Notes under the pieces: model-generated
Databases searched by the model: none
The model's input: the letters and a program-made list of their open reading frames with translations, nothing else
What the model was told of the DNA's origin: nothing
In this document: positions 25,391-35,570 of the stretch, piece after piece
Layout: every line of letters starts with the position of its first letter
Position numbering within the stretch: the first letter of the stretch is position 1
Source: Nocardia cyriacigeorgica
GTDB lineage: Bacteria; Actinomycetota; Actinomycetes; Mycobacteriales; Mycobacteriaceae
Assembly (NCBI RefSeq): GCF_029868385.1
Contig: NZ_JARWNX010000027.1
Span: 40,679 to 104,678 of the forward strand
Length of the DNA: 64,000 nt
Reading direction: 5' to 3'
Translations under genes and position numbers: made by a program

Positions 25391-27013
25391 TTACTTCGCA
25401 CCCTTCGTATCGCCCTTGAGCCGCAGCAGCGCGGGCACATCGAGCCTGCGCAGCCCGCGCGCACCCGCCGCCCGCATCGCGCCGAGCGCGAACAGGATCT
25501 TGGGCAGCTCGTACGGGAACCAGATCAGTTCTTTTTCCTGCGTGGGCAGGATCGGTTTCGTGATCGCCTGTGCCCGGCAGTATTTGCGCACCCCGTTCGG
25601 GCCGCCCCACCGGGCGCCGACCCCGGAGTTGCCCCAGCCGCCCATCGGCAGCGCGAAGCTGAACATATTGCTGAAGACGTCGTTGATGTTCACCGCGCCC
25701 GCCGACAGTTGCCGGGCGACCCGCTCGCCGCGATCCTTGTCGCCGGTCCAGACCGACGCCGACAGGCCGAAACTGGAATCGTTGGCCAACCGGATCGCCT
25801 CGGCCTCATCGGCGACCTTCATCACCGGCAGGGTCGGGCCGAAGGTCTCCTCGGCGATACAGGACATGGAGTGGTCGACGTCGATCAGCACGGTCGGCTC
25901 GAAGAAGGTGCCGACGCCGGTGCGCTTACCGCCGGTGGTCACCGTGGCCCCGGCCGCGACGGCCTCGTCCACGTGGCGCTGCACGATCCGCACCTGGTTC
26001 TCATTGGCCAGCGCGCCCACATCGTGGTTCGGGGTGCGATCGTCGAGTCCCTGTCGCAGCGCCGCGACATCGGCGGTCAGCTTGGCGACGAACTCGTCGT
26101 AGACCGGCGCCTCCACATAGACCCGCTCCACCGAGATGCACACCTGCCCGGCATTGAACATGCCGCCGAAGGCGATGCCGTGTGCGGCTCGATCGATATC
26201 GGCGTCGGCCAGCACGATCGCCGGATCCTTACCACCGAGTTCGAGGCTGTAGGGGATCATCCGCTCCACACAGGCGGCGGCGATCTTGCGTCCGGTGGGG
26301 GTCGAGCCGGTGAACTGGATGTAATCGGCGTTGTCCACGACCGCGGCGCCGGTCGCGCCCGCACCGGTCACCACCGCGAATACCGGCGGCGCGCCGATCT
26401 CGGCCCAGCCGCGGGCCAGCTCCAGCGCCGACAGCGGCGTCACCTCCGACGGCTTGAGCAGCACCGCGGCGCCCGCGGCCAGCGCCGGGATCACATCGAC
26501 CACCGGCATGGCCAGCGGGAAATTCCACGGCGTGATCACACCGACCACCGGATACGGCTTGAAGGCGATCGACAGTTTCTTCACCCGGGCCAGCGGGCTG
26601 TGCGGTGACGGGTTCTCATCGGCGAGGAACTTCGCCGCGCGACGGGCGTAATAGCCGGTCAGATCGACCGAGAAGGCCGGGTCGATCAGCGCGTCGACCC
26701 TCGGCTTACCCGTCTCGGACTGCAAGACGTCGGCCAGCTGTTCGGTGTTGTCGATCAGCCAGTCCTGGAGCTTCAGCAACCATTCCTTACGGCCATCGGG
26801 ACCGATGGCCTCCCACTCCTGCTGGTACAGCCGCAGTTCGCGGACCTTGGCCGCCACATCCTCGGCCGAGACCTCCGGCACCGTGCCGACGATCTCGCCG
26901 GTGGCCGGATTGCGCACCTCGATCACGGCGGGTGCCTCGGTGGTCTTCTTACGCGTTGTCGTTCGTTTCGTCGTGCGGGCTGGTTCGGTGTCGGTCACTG
27001 TCTGTTCTCCCAC
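25391..27013 (-). CDS. Aldehyde dehydrogenase family protein
   Basis: A 540 aa NAD(P)-dependent aldehyde dehydrogenase. Motifs: 'PWNFPLAMP' (cofactor binding, near 161), 'FTGSTPTGRKI', catalytic Glu in 'LELGGKDP' (near 258) and catalytic Cys in 'FNAGQVCIS' (near 292), with 'EETFGPTLPV' near 385. It belongs to the succinate-semialdehyde dehydrogenase-like group. The N-terminus carries a Thr/Lys/Arg-rich extension of about 27 residues and the C-terminus about 45 extra residues. GTG at 27013 is used; a shorter start would remove the basic extension. It is divergent from a PucR-type regulator, the likely controller. Confidence 0.93.
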   Translation of the reverse strand: MGEQTVTDTEPARTTKRTTTRKKTTEAPAVIEVRNPATGEIVGTVPEVSAEDVAAKVRELRLYQQEWEAIGPDGRKEWLLKLQDWLIDNTEQLADVLQSETGKPRVDALIDPAFSVDLTGYYARRAAKFLADENPSPHSPLARVKKLSIAFKPYPVVGVITPWNFPLAMPVVDVIPALAAGAAVLLKPSEVTPLSALELARGWAEIGAPPVFAVVTGAGATGAAVVDNADYIQFTGSTPTGRKIAAACVERMIPYSLELGGKDPAIVLADADIDRAAHGIAFGGMFNAGQVCISVERVYVEAPVYDEFVAKLTADVAALRQGLDDRTPNHDVGALANENQVRIVQRHVDEAVAAGATVTTGGKRTGVGTFFEPTVLIDVDHSMSCIAEETFGPTLPVMKVADEAEAIRLANDSSFGLSASVWTGDKDRGERVARQLSAGAVNINDVFSNMFSFALPMGGWGNSGVGARWGGPNGVRKYCRAQAITKPILPTQEKELIWFPYELPKILFALGAMRAAGARGLRRLDVPALLRLKGDTKGAK

Positions 27014-27177
27014 TACGTCGTGGCCTCGGATTCCGTCGGCTCGCTGTGAAGCAGCTCACTGAACTATGATCGTGGCACAATCGCCGACGACATTCTTGGC
27101 TCGATATGTCAACGGGTGCGGCCCGGTTTGGACTTTCGATACAAATTCGGTGGATCAGACCGACCGCGAGGTGATCG

Positions 27178-28506
27178 ATGACGAATCCAGTACCCGACAC
27201 GCGACCCGGTCTGCTCGAGTCCGCCGCTGCACGTGCCGAAGGCGAATCGGCCGCCATGAACGAGCCGGTCCGGTACTGGCTGGCCGAATTCGTCTACGAG
27301 ATGATGCGGGCCGAAAACCTCGACCAGGTCGTGGACCGTCTCGATTCCGCGATCGTCGCGCGCATTCCCGAACTCGCCGACCGGGATATGCGCCGCGATC
27401 TCGCCGCGAGCACCCGCGCCCACGCACGAGTCGTACTCAGCGGCCTCACCAGCGACACGATCGATCCGGTGCTGCCCGAGCAGGCGCACGCCTTCGCCAG
27501 GACCATTGCCCGCCGCGGCTTCGAACTCAGGCTGCTGCTGCGCACCTACAACGTGGGGCTCGCGGCGGTACTCGACTTCTTCACCGACGCCCTCGATCAG
27601 CGCCCGACGCCCTACCCGATCGAACGCGCGGTGCTGCTGCGCATGTTCGAACGGGCCACCCAGTGGGTCGGCGCGTCGGTGGAAACCCTCACCGAGACCT
27701 ATATGGAGGAGCGCGAACGGGTGCTGCGCGCCGCGCTCAACCGCCGCACCGAAACCGTGCGGGCCGTGCTCGCCGGTGACGACATCGATATCGAACAGGC
27801 CTCGACCAGGCTCGGCTACCGGCTGAACCAGCAGCATCTCGGCGTGGTGCTCTGGGCCGACGAACCGGCGGACTCGGGCGGCGACGGCGAGATGAGTGGA
27901 CTGCTCGACCGGGTGACCGCCCGGCTGGCCGCCGAGATCGGCAGCAGCCGCGTGCTCACCGTCGCGTCGGGGGCCAGCAGCATGTGGGCGTGGATCGGAC
28001 TCGACGCGCAGCAGGGCGCGGTGGACGTGGATCGGACCAGCCGGTCGATCGAGGCGCCGGTGCGGATCGCCTTCGGCATACCGGGGGATCGGGTGGCGGG
28101 CTTCCGGCGCAGCCATGCCGAAGCGATGGCGGCGCGTCAGGTCGCCGAACGCGGGCCGGTGGACGCGCCGCGGGTGACGGCCTATCGCGAGGTGGAGATC
28201 GCCTATCTCGCCGGTGTCGATGAGACCGCCATGCGGGCGCTCATCGCGCGTGAGTTGCGCGGGTTGGCCCGCCGCGATCCGAACGCGGCCCGGCTACGCG
28301 AGACCCTGCGCGCGTATCTGCATTGTCAGCGCAGCCCGGAGGCCGCGGCGAAACTACTGGGCGTGCACAAGAACACGGTCCGCTACCGCATCCAGCGGAT
28401 CGAGGAACTGCTCGGTCATCCGATCGACGAGCGTGCGCTGCCATTGCACACCGCGCTCGCCTGCGTCGCCGCCTACGGCGTCGGGGTGCTGCCCGAGACC
28501 AGCTGA
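27178..28506 (+). CDS. PucR-type transcriptional regulator
   Basis: A 442 aa regulator of the PucR/CdaR group. The N-terminal half (to about 170) is an all-helical sensory region, the middle (about 175-330) a degenerate GGDEF-like fold, and the C-terminus the family HTH: 'LRETLRAYLHCQRSPEAAAK' followed by 'LLGVHKNTVRYRIQRIEELL' (about 380-420). Members of this group respond to metabolites and control adjacent catabolic genes. It is divergent from the aldehyde dehydrogenase-SDR operon across 164 bp, which fits direct control of those genes. Confidence 0.9.
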   Translation: MTNPVPDTRPGLLESAAARAEGESAAMNEPVRYWLAEFVYEMMRAENLDQVVDRLDSAIVARIPELADRDMRRDLAASTRAHARVVLSGLTSDTIDPVLPEQAHAFARTIARRGFELRLLLRTYNVGLAAVLDFFTDALDQRPTPYPIERAVLLRMFERATQWVGASVETLTETYMEERERVLRAALNRRTETVRAVLAGDDIDIEQASTRLGYRLNQQHLGVVLWADEPADSGGDGEMSGLLDRVTARLAAEIGSSRVLTVASGASSMWAWIGLDAQQGAVDVDRTSRSIEAPVRIAFGIPGDRVAGFRRSHAEAMAARQVAERGPVDAPRVTAYREVEIAYLAGVDETAMRALIARELRGLARRDPNAARLRETLRAYLHCQRSPEAAAKLLGVHKNTVRYRIQRIEELLGHPIDERALPLHTALACVAAYGVGVLPETS

Positions 28507-28592
28507 CCCGGCGCGACCCGTGTGCTGCGGCCAGGTGCGTGCCACGCGCCGGACACTCCGGCGGTGTCGGCCGATCCTGCGCGCGGCGGGCG

Positions 28593-28853
28593 CTAGGCCG
28601 GTGCTTCGCGGGCGGCGATCCGGCGCAGTGGCGGTTCGGTGCTCGGCGGCACCCGGCGATCGGGCAGTTCCGCCAACAGCTGGGTGGTCGCGGCGGCGAT
28701 TGCGGCGACGGCCTTGTCGACGGCGGGTTTGGTGGTGGAGCTCAGGCCGGTCAAGCCACCGACCTTGCGCACGTATTGCAATGCGGCGGCATAGATTTCC
28801 TGCTCGGTAGCGGCAGGCTCGAGGCCACGCAAGACGGTGATGTTTCTACACAT
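28593..28853 (-). CDS. DUF2277 family protein
   Basis: An 86 aa protein with the DUF2277 signature: start 'MCRNITVLRGLEPAATEQEI' and 'AAALQYVRKVGGL'. The function is unknown. The paired small helical protein has an N-terminal Cys-Arg and no membrane segment. It converges with the PucR gene. Confidence 0.88.
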   Translation of the reverse strand: MCRNITVLRGLEPAATEQEIYAAALQYVRKVGGLTGLSSTTKPAVDKAVAAIAAATTQLLAELPDRRVPPSTEPPLRRIAAREAPA

Positions 28854-28961
28854 GAATGCACATTAGCCCTCCGGTACCCCGGTCGGCAGGCCAAGAAAAC
28901 GAAGATGTGAAAAACCTTCGAACGCGGTCGGCGAACAGGCCACCACGCGGGCCGGGCCACC

Positions 28962-28967
28962 TACACT
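28962..28967 (+). promoter_or_regulatory. Candidate -10 element (leaderless start)
   Basis: TACACT ends 6 nt before the ATG of the DUF1266 gene; no ribosome binding site fits in the gap. Confidence 0.45.
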
Positions 28968-28973
28968 CGCCCT

Positions 28974-29789
28974 ATGCCTGCCCGCGCCCTACCCACGTTG
29001 ACAACATTCCCGTACAAGGATCTCGATCAGCGCGAGGACGACCACTGGTCCGGTGCGCAGATCTCCGACGATCAATTGCGCGCGCTGGCCCTCGGTGCGT
29101 TCTATTCGGCCCGCTGGGACGCATTCCACGACGAATTGTTGCTCGGCCCCGAACGTGAGCATCCGCTCGGCGATCGCCGTGAATTGGCCATCGATACCCT
29201 CACCGGCGCGTGGGGCATCACCGATGGCACCGAGGCGCGCGCCTCGATGGAACAGTTGCTCGACGGTATGCACGCCCCGCTGTACGCACTGGTGCATCCG
29301 CTGGTCACGGCGTCGATCAATGCCAGCGAGCGCGACCGTTTCGGTGAGCGCGCCGACCGGCATCGGGCGTTCCTGCGTCAGGTCGGCTCGTTCCGCGGGA
29401 TGGAGAATCCCGAAGCGCTGGTCCGCGACTACGACATCTGGTCCCAGGCGATCAAGATCGGTTTCACCGACCATCTGTCCCGGCCGCTGCCCGGCGATAT
29501 CTACGCCTGGGATCTGGCTCGGGTGGTCGCGGTGGCGCGGATGGCATTCACCGCCGGATATCTGGAAGCCGATATCGCGTGGAGTTATCTCGCGCGTGCG
29601 CTGCCGCTTGCCCGCAGGCGCTACCGCAATTGGCGCCAATTCGGCGACGCCTATCTGACCGGCTGGACCTACTGGCAGGCCACCGAGGATCTCGCCGAAC
29701 TGAAGGACGGCGGCGTCGATCGCAGAATGGAACTGCTGCGCCTGTGGACCCGCCCGACGAGCCCGTGGCGGCGCATCGGCCTGAACTGA
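28974..29789 (+). CDS. DUF1266 domain protein
   Basis: A 271 aa soluble protein of the DUF1266 family (E. coli YbeU/YbeR type), function unknown. Typical are 'TGAWGITDGTEARA' (near 76-89), 'YAWDLARVVAVARMAFTAGY' (near 176-195) and 'YLTGWTYWQA' (near 226-235), a Trp/Tyr-rich C-terminal helical region. It is monocistronic, with a leaderless-type promoter in front and a hairpin terminator immediately behind. Confidence 0.85.
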   Translation: MPARALPTLTTFPYKDLDQREDDHWSGAQISDDQLRALALGAFYSARWDAFHDELLLGPEREHPLGDRRELAIDTLTGAWGITDGTEARASMEQLLDGMHAPLYALVHPLVTASINASERDRFGERADRHRAFLRQVGSFRGMENPEALVRDYDIWSQAIKIGFTDHLSRPLPGDIYAWDLARVVAVARMAFTAGYLEADIAWSYLARALPLARRRYRNWRQFGDAYLTGWTYWQATEDLAELKDGGVDRRMELLRLWTRPTSPWRRIGLN

Positions 29790-29790
29790 A

Positions 29791-29821
29791 CGGCGGGCCC
29801 CCGCACCGCGGGAGCCCGCCG
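29791..29821. terminator. Hairpin terminator between convergent genes
   Basis: GGCGGGC (29792-29798) pairs with GCCCGCC (29814-29820), with an inner CCCGC/GCGGG stem (29800-29804, 29808-29812). It sits between the DUF1266 gene and the convergent PH-like gene. Confidence 0.75.
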
Positions 29822-29832
29822 CCAGAGCTCGG

Positions 29833-30792
29833 CTACACCCCGGGCAGGGAACGCAGGATCCCGCGGCCGTAGCGCTGGAACTGCGTATCGTCGACCATGC
29901 CGAGCGAATGCCGCTCCACCAGCAACTCCCACTCCGCGTACAGCTGCGAGGTGCCCGGATCGGCGGGCCCCGCCGCGCCGTCGGCGGATTCGAGCCGGAT
30001 CGCGAAGTTCACCGCACAGGTGACGCGCTGGATATCGGCGCGATCGAGCCCGGTGAAATGCAACGTCTGATTACCGTCGTGCACATCCATGCCGGTATCG
30101 GTGCGCGCGGTGCCGATCTCGCCGGGCGCGCTCGCCGGGCCATCGGTGCTGCGCGCCCACATGATGGCCGGTATCGCCAGTTCGTGGGCATAGCGTTCGC
30201 CGCTGCCGATGGAGATGAATAGCAGCCGTCCGGTGGTGGCGGCCAACAGTCCCTGGCCGTGCCCGGCGGGCGGATGGGCGACGGCCAGCGCCGTCTCCAG
30301 TACGTATTCATCGGGTGCGGCGAGCCGGTGCAGTGCACTGATCGCGGATTTGGCTTCCTTGCGCGGCGCCATCCGGCGCACCGCGCGCTCCACATCGGCG
30401 CGGATGGGTACGCCGGAATTCCAGGTCGGTGCGGGCGGGGTCAGATCCGGCGCCGCGACATCGACACGCTGGAAGTCCAGGATCTGATCGTTGATCCGGT
30501 CGACGATCTCGACCGCGGCGGGCACATCGTGCTCGGCGATCAGCACCGGGAGCGGGGTTCGGTCGGCGGGCACCCCGGTGAGGACGGGGGTGGGATATCG
30601 GAGGTAGATCTCGATCACGACCGCGTCGTCGGCGCGCCGGTTCAGGCGGACCTTCAACAGGTCGGTCACCGGGACGTCGAGCACTCGTTCGCCGTCGGTG
30701 TGCTCGCTGTCGGTGCCGGGTCGTAGGACGATCAGCCGCCCTCGGCCGTGACGCACTATCGCTGTGGGTGTCCGTAGCTCGACTATGTCCAT
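29833..30792 (-). CDS. Hypothetical protein with PH-like and short C-terminal helical domain
   Basis: A 319 aa soluble protein without an assigned function. Residues about 155-270 ('DEYVLETALAVAHP', 'GLLAATTGRLLFISI', then a strand-rich part) look like a bacterial pleckstrin-homology domain of the YokE type. The last 35 residues ('YAEWELLVERHSLGMVDDTQ' and on) resemble a SHOCT-like short helical module. The N-terminal 130 residues are beta-rich and unknown. There is no signal peptide. It is divergent from ftsH over a 358-bp gap. Confidence 0.7.
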   Translation of the reverse strand: MDIVELRTPTAIVRHGRGRLIVLRPGTDSEHTDGERVLDVPVTDLLKVRLNRRADDAVVIEIYLRYPTPVLTGVPADRTPLPVLIAEHDVPAAVEIVDRINDQILDFQRVDVAAPDLTPPAPTWNSGVPIRADVERAVRRMAPRKEAKSAISALHRLAAPDEYVLETALAVAHPPAGHGQGLLAATTGRLLFISIGSGERYAHELAIPAIMWARSTDGPASAPGEIGTARTDTGMDVHDGNQTLHFTGLDRADIQRVTCAVNFAIRLESADGAAGPADPGTSQLYAEWELLVERHSLGMVDDTQFQRYGRGILRSLPGV

Positions 30793-31150
30793 ACCCCCTG
30801 CGCTCTATGTGGTTGGGGTTTGCTCTCGGGCCCTACCTGGTACGCAAGCCGGGTGCCTGCGGTCGTTCCTGACGCGCCGCCGGCGGCCGGTGCTCGCGGG
30901 CACTGCACTGTGCCGTCGCTCACGATAGGCCGAACATGCCATGATTGTGACCACTCGGCACAAACCAGGCCGGAGAGATCGGGAACCACGGGCGTTCTCC
31001 GGCCGTTTACCTGTTGAACTCTCATGACCGGCCGAACTGCGCGATGTATCGGGTAGACCGTACGCGGTAACGTGGCATGTCCGCATCCGAACGCATCGCT
31101 AGGCAAGAACCGGAGACACCGGAAAGGACTGGCCGCCCGGCCGACGCTCT
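30793..31150. other. Gene-free region upstream of ftsH
   Basis: About 360 bp holding the ftsH promoter and that of the divergent PH-like gene. No coding frame with family similarity, no riboswitch and no strong hairpin was recognised. AAAGGA before the ftsH ATG is a weak ribosome binding site. Confidence 0.5.
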
Positions 31151-33529
31151 ATGAACCGCAAGACTGTGTTTCGCACCCTGGCGATAGTCTCGGGCATTCT
31201 GCTCGTGATCTATCTGTTCAGCTATTTCGGCAACGACACGCGCGGCTGGAAGAACGTCGACACCTCGGTGGCGTTGAGCCAGCTCCAAGACCAGGGCAAT
31301 GTCAAGAACGTTCAGATCGATGACCGCGAGCAGCAGCTGCGGATCGAGCTGAACAACGGCAACGACGCCACCGGCGGCGAGTCCAAGATCATCGCCAAGT
31401 ATCCGGGCGGCAGCCAGACCGCCGCGCAGATCTTCGACGAGGTGCAGAAGTCCGGCGCCCCGTACAACACGGTGGTCAAACAGGACAGCTGGCTCACCCA
31501 GATCCTGCTGTTCGTGCTGCCGATGATCATCCTGCTCGGCCTGTTCATCTTCGTGATGTCCCGGATGCAGGGCGGTGGCCGCGGCGGCATGATGGGCTTC
31601 GGTAAATCGAAGGCCAAGCAGCTGTCCAAGGACATGCCCAAGACCACCTTCGCCGATGTGGCCGGCGCCGATGAGGCCGTCGAAGAGCTGTACGAGATCA
31701 AGGACTTCCTCCAGAACCCGGTGCGCTATCAGGCGCTCGGCGCCAAGATCCCCAAGGGCGTGCTGCTCTACGGTCCGCCCGGTACCGGTAAGACGCTGCT
31801 GGCGCGCGCGGTCGCTGGCGAGGCCGGTGTGCCGTTCTTCACCATCTCCGGCTCGGATTTCGTCGAAATGTTCGTCGGCGTCGGCGCCTCCCGCGTGCGC
31901 GATCTGTTCGAGCAGGCCAAGCAGAACAGCCCGTGCATCATCTTCGTCGACGAGATCGACGCGGTCGGCCGTCAGCGTGGCGCGGGCCTCGGCGGTGGCC
32001 ACGACGAACGCGAACAGACCCTCAACCAGCTGCTGGTGGAGATGGACGGTTTCGGCGATCGCACCGGCATCATCCTGATCGCCGCCACCAACCGCCCCGA
32101 CATCCTCGATCCGGCGCTGCTGCGTCCCGGCCGGTTCGACCGGCAGATCCCGGTCAGCAATCCCGATCTCGCCGGTCGTCGCGCCATCCTGCGGGTGCAT
32201 TCGCAGGGTAAGCCGATCGCGCCGGAGGCCGATCTGGACGGTCTGGCCAAGCGCACCGTCGGCATGTCCGGCGCCGATCTGGCCAATGTCATCAATGAGG
32301 CCGCGCTGCTGACCGCACGCGAGAACGGCTCGATGATCACCGGCGAATCGCTCGAGGAGTCGGTGGACCGGGTCATCGGCGGTCCGCGCCGCAAGAGCCG
32401 CATCATCAGCGAGCACGAGAAGAAGATCACCGCCTACCACGAGGGCGGCCATACGCTCGCGGCCTGGGCGATGCCCGATATCGAGCCCGTCTACAAGGTC
32501 ACCATCCTCGCCCGCGGCCGCACCGGCGGCCACGCGATGACGGTGCCCGAGGACGACAAGGGCCTGATGACCCGCTCGGAGATGATCGCCCGCCTGGTGA
32601 TGGCCATGGGCGGCCGCGCGGCCGAGGAGCTGGTGTTCCACGAGCCCACCACCGGCGCGTCCTCCGATATCGATCAGGCCACCAAGATCGCCCGCGCGAT
32701 GGTCACCGAATACGGCATGAGCGCGCGCCTGGGCGCGGTGCGCTACGGCCAGGAGGCCGGCGATCCGTTCCTCGGCCGGTCGATGGGGCAGGCCTCGGAC
32801 TATTCGCACGAGGTCGCGGGCGCCATCGATGAGGAGGTGCGCAACCTGATCGAGGCCGCGCACACCGAGGCGTGGTCCATCCTCAACGACTACCGTGACG
32901 TCCTCGACGATCTGGCCACCGCGCTGCTCGAACGCGAGACCCTGCACCGCAAGGATCTGGAACAGATCCTCGCCGCGGTGGTCAAGCGTCCGCGGATCAC
33001 CGCGTTCAACGACTTCGGTGATCGGGTGCCCTCCGACAAGCCGCCGGTGAAGACCCCGGGCGAGTTGGCCGCCGAGCGCGGTGAGCCGTGGCCGCCGGAG
33101 CCGGTCGCACCGTCGCTGCCCGCCGCGGCGACGGCGGCCAGGGAACCGGCACCGGCCAACGGTTACCCGCCCGCTGGTGGCTATCCGGCGCAGCCCGGCC
33201 GTCCGGCTCAGCAGCCGGGTGGATATCCGATGCCACCGCAGCCGGGATACCAGCGTCCGGGCGCCACGCACGGCTCCCGCCCCGATTACGGTGCGCCCGC
33301 GGGCTGGTCGGCGCCCGGCTGGCCGCCGCGTGAGGAACCGCAGGAGCCCTCGGGCGAGCGCGGTTTCGGTGGCTGGCCCGATCCGGCCGAGGGCAGGCCG
33401 CGGCACGGCTATCAGCCCGAGCGCGGTTACGACGACCGCGGTGGTTACGACGATCGTGGCGGCTACCCCGACAACTCCAATCCCGAGAACGCGAATCGGG
33501 ACTGGGAAGGACCGAACGGCAGGGGTTGA
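31151..33529 (+). CDS. ftsH: ATP-dependent zinc metalloprotease FtsH
   Basis: A 792 aa membrane-anchored AAA+ protease that degrades misfolded membrane proteins and short-lived regulators. Two membrane segments (about 7-25 and 115-136) flank a small extracytoplasmic domain. The AAA domain has Walker A GPPGTGKT (208-215), Walker B '[13 protein letters not shown]' and the second-region 'RPGRFDR'. The zinc site is HEGGH (430-434); the usual Ala of HEAGH is Gly, which keeps both His and the Glu. The last 180 residues are a Pro/Gly/Tyr-rich tail with [13 protein letters not shown] repeats, long even for Actinobacteria. It is followed by folE, as in mycobacteria. Confidence 0.96.
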   Translation: MNRKTVFRTLAIVSGILLVIYLFSYFGNDTRGWKNVDTSVALSQLQDQGNVKNVQIDDREQQLRIELNNGNDATGGESKIIAKYPGGSQTAAQIFDEVQKSGAPYNTVVKQDSWLTQILLFVLPMIILLGLFIFVMSRMQGGGRGGMMGFGKSKAKQLSKDMPKTTFADVAGADEAVEELYEIKDFLQNPVRYQALGAKIPKGVLLYGPPGTGKTLLARAVAGEAGVPFFTISGSDFVEMFVGVGASRVRDLFEQAKQNSPCIIFVDEIDAVGRQRGAGLGGGHDEREQTLNQLLVEMDGFGDRTGIILIAATNRPDILDPALLRPGRFDRQIPVSNPDLAGRRAILRVHSQGKPIAPEADLDGLAKRTVGMSGADLANVINEAALLTARENGSMITGESLEESVDRVIGGPRRKSRIISEHEKKITAYHEGGHTLAAWAMPDIEPVYKVTILARGRTGGHAMTVPEDDKGLMTRSEMIARLVMAMGGRAAEELVFHEPTTGASSDIDQATKIARAMVTEYGMSARLGAVRYGQEAGDPFLGRSMGQASDYSHEVAGAIDEEVRNLIEAAHTEAWSILNDYRDVLDDLATALLERETLHRKDLEQILAAVVKRPRITAFNDFGDRVPSDKPPVKTPGELAAERGEPWPPEPVAPSLPAAATAAREPAPANGYPPAGGYPAQPGRPAQQPGGYPMPPQPGYQRPGATHGSRPDYGAPAGWSAPGWPPREEPQEPSGERGFGGWPDPAEGRPRHGYQPERGYDDRGGYDDRGGYPDNSNPENANRDWEGPNGRG

Positions 33530-33601
33530 CCAGCGCCGATTACGCTCGATCCTCGGGGCCGGGCGATCTGCCCGCGCCCTGAGATTTGGAGGTGTCCTCG
33601 A

Positions 33602-34285
33602 TTGTCGGCCAACGATCACAGCAACGGCCAAGTCCCCACCGTGCCCGGTCGACCTGTTCGGGAAGGCTCCGGTTCGGAGGCGAACGAGCCGGAGCTCATC
33701 GCACTGCACACCGGTGCGCGGTTCGATCAGCCGCGGGCCGAGGCCGCGATCCGGGAACTGTTGATCGCCGTCGGCGAGGACCCGGACCGGCAGGGTCTGC
33801 GTGATACTCCGGCCAGGGTGGCGCGCGCCTACCGCGAGATGTTCGCCGGGCTCTATCTCGAACCCGATGCGGTGCTCAACACCACCTTCGATGAGGAACA
33901 CCAGGAACTGGTGCTGGTGCGCGATATTCCGCTGTACTCCACCTGCGAACACCATCTGGTGTCGTTCCACGGTGTCGCCCATGTCGGCTACATCCCCGGT
34001 ACACACGGCCGGGTGACGGGTCTGTCCAAACTGGCCAGGCTCGTCGACCTCTACGCCAAGCGCCCGCAGGTGCAGGAGCGGCTGACCAGTCAGATCGCCG
34101 ACGCGGTCATGCGCAAACTGGATCCGCGCGGCGCGATCGTCGTGGTGGAGGCCGAACATCTGTGCATGGCCATGCGCGGTATCCGCAAACCGGGTGCGAG
34201 CACCACCACCTCGGCCGTGCGCGGCCTGCTCCAGACCAACGCCGCCTCGCGCGCCGAGGCGCTCGATCTGATCCTGCGCAAGTGA
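33602..34285 (+). CDS. folE: GTP cyclohydrolase I
   Basis: A 227 aa enzyme converting GTP to 7,8-dihydroneopterin triphosphate, the first step of folate synthesis. Motifs include '[12 protein letters not shown]', the zinc ligands Cys/His in '[13 protein letters not shown]' and Cys in 'EHLCMAMRG', and '[10 protein letters not shown]'. The start is TTG at 33602 behind a GGAGGTG site; the N-terminal 35 residues are variable. It opens a folate operon in which every following gene overlaps its predecessor. Confidence 0.96.
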   Translation: MSANDHSNGQVPTVPGRPVREGSGSEANEPELIALHTGARFDQPRAEAAIRELLIAVGEDPDRQGLRDTPARVARAYREMFAGLYLEPDAVLNTTFDEEHQELVLVRDIPLYSTCEHHLVSFHGVAHVGYIPGTHGRVTGLSKLARLVDLYAKRPQVQERLTSQIADAVMRKLDPRGAIVVVEAEHLCMAMRGIRKPGASTTTSAVRGLLQTNAASRAEALDLILRK

Positions 34286-35160
34286 GCCACACACCGCGGC
34301 CGGGGGTGACGCCGCGCGCGGGTCGATCGTGCGTGGTGATGGGAGTCGTGAACGTCACGGCCGATTCGTTCTCCGACGGCGGCCGCTACCTCGATCCCGA
34401 GCTGGCCATCCGGCACGGGCTCGAGCTGTTCGAGGCGGGCGCCGACATCATCGACGTCGGCGGTGAATCGACCAGGCCAGGTGCGGTACGGGTGGACGCC
34501 GAGACCGAGACGGCACGGGTGGTCCCGGTGATCCGCGGGCTGGTCGCCGCGGGTGTGCCGGTGAGCGTCGACACCATGCGCGCACGGGTCGCCGAAGCTG
34601 CCATCGCGGCCGGGGTGTGCGTGGTCAACGATGTCTCCGGCGGCCGCGCCGACGCCGATATGGCCGAGGTCGTCGCGGGCGCCGATATCCCGTGGATCCT
34701 CATGCATTGGCGCGCCGGGGCCGATTACCGGCACACCGGCCCGGCCGACCATTACGACGATGTGGTCGCCGAGGTGCGTGCGGAGCTGGACACGCAGGTG
34801 CGCCACGCCATTGCCGCCGGTGTCGATCCGGCGCGGCTGATCCTGGATCCCGGCCTCGGCTTCGCCAAGAACGCCGAACACAATTGGGCGCTGCTCGGTG
34901 CGCTGCCGCAGTTCGTCGCCGACGGTTTCCCGGTACTGATCGGCGCCTCCCGTAAACGTTTCCTCGGCACACTGCTGGCCGATGACGCCGGTCCGCGCCC
35001 GCCCGACGGCCGCGAGACCGCGACCGCGACCATTTCGGCGCTGGCCGCGTTGCACGGCGCCTGGGGCGTGCGGGTGCATGATGTCCGCGCCTCCTTGGAC
35101 GCCGTCGCGGTGACCGATGCCTGGCAGCGCGCGGCGGATTCGGCAGGGGTGGTGCGTTGA
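34282..35160 (+). CDS. folP: Dihydropteroate synthase
   Basis: A 292 aa TIM-barrel enzyme joining p-aminobenzoate to dihydropterin pyrophosphate; it is the sulfonamide target. Signature stretches are '[15 protein letters not shown]' (near 20-34), '[16 protein letters not shown]' (near 54-69) and '[15 protein letters not shown]' (near 189-203), 'GASRKRFLG' near 223. The start is GTG at 34282 overlapping the folE stop (GTGA). An upstream extension inside folE is open but lacks family similarity. Confidence 0.96.
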   Translation: MSHTPRPGVTPRAGRSCVVMGVVNVTADSFSDGGRYLDPELAIRHGLELFEAGADIIDVGGESTRPGAVRVDAETETARVVPVIRGLVAAGVPVSVDTMRARVAEAAIAAGVCVVNDVSGGRADADMAEVVAGADIPWILMHWRAGADYRHTGPADHYDDVVAEVRAELDTQVRHAIAAGVDPARLILDPGLGFAKNAEHNWALLGALPQFVADGFPVLIGASRKRFLGTLLADDAGPRPPDGRETATATISALAALHGAWGVRVHDVRASLDAVAVTDAWQRAADSAGVVR

Positions 35161-35570
35161 ACGAGGTGGCAGGGCTCGCGCCGTCGCGGCGTGCCTCCGA
35201 TCGGATCGAACTGCGCGGACTGCGTGTCTTCGGGTATCACGGTGTGTTCGATCATGAGAAGCGCGACGGCCAGGAGTTCCTGGTCGATCTGACGGTATGG
35301 CTCGATTTCACCGCCGCCGCGGCCTCCGACGATCTCGCCGCCACCGTCGATTACGGTGCGCTCGCCGAACTCGCGGTCGGCATCGTCGCCGGGCCGCCGC
35401 GCGATCTGATCGAGACGGTGGTCGGTGAGATCGCCGATGCGGTGATGGCGGTCGACTCGCGGATCGATGCGGTGGAGGTCGTCGTGCACAAGCCGTCCGC
35501 GCCGATTCCGCATACTTTCGCCGACGTGCGCGTGGTCACCTCCCGCCAGCGCGAACGGGCGGCCCGATGA
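35157..35570 (+). CDS. folB: Dihydroneopterin aldolase
   Basis: A 137 aa enzyme cleaving dihydroneopterin to 6-hydroxymethyl-dihydropterin and glycolaldehyde. Typical are '[19 protein letters not shown]' (near 16-34), the catalytic-type Lys in '[11 protein letters not shown]' and 'DYGALAELA'. The TTG start overlaps the folP stop (TTGA) and its own stop overlaps the folK ATG, so translation is chained. Confidence 0.95.
   Translation: MNEVAGLAPSRRASDRIELRGLRVFGYHGVFDHEKRDGQEFLVDLTVWLDFTAAAASDDLAATVDYGALAELAVGIVAGPPRDLIETVVGEIADAVMAVDSRIDAVEVVVHKPSAPIPHTFADVRVVTSRQRERAAR

Noticed and set aside
24914..26608. A 564-codon plus-strand frame opposite the aldehyde dehydrogenase
   Set aside because: Arg/His/Gln-rich without motifs; the opposite strand has all catalytic residues.
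31022..34294. A 1090-codon open frame on the minus strand opposite ftsH and folE
   Set aside because: Sequence is composition-driven with no family motif, while the plus strand holds complete FtsH and FolE; such antisense frames are common at this GC content.
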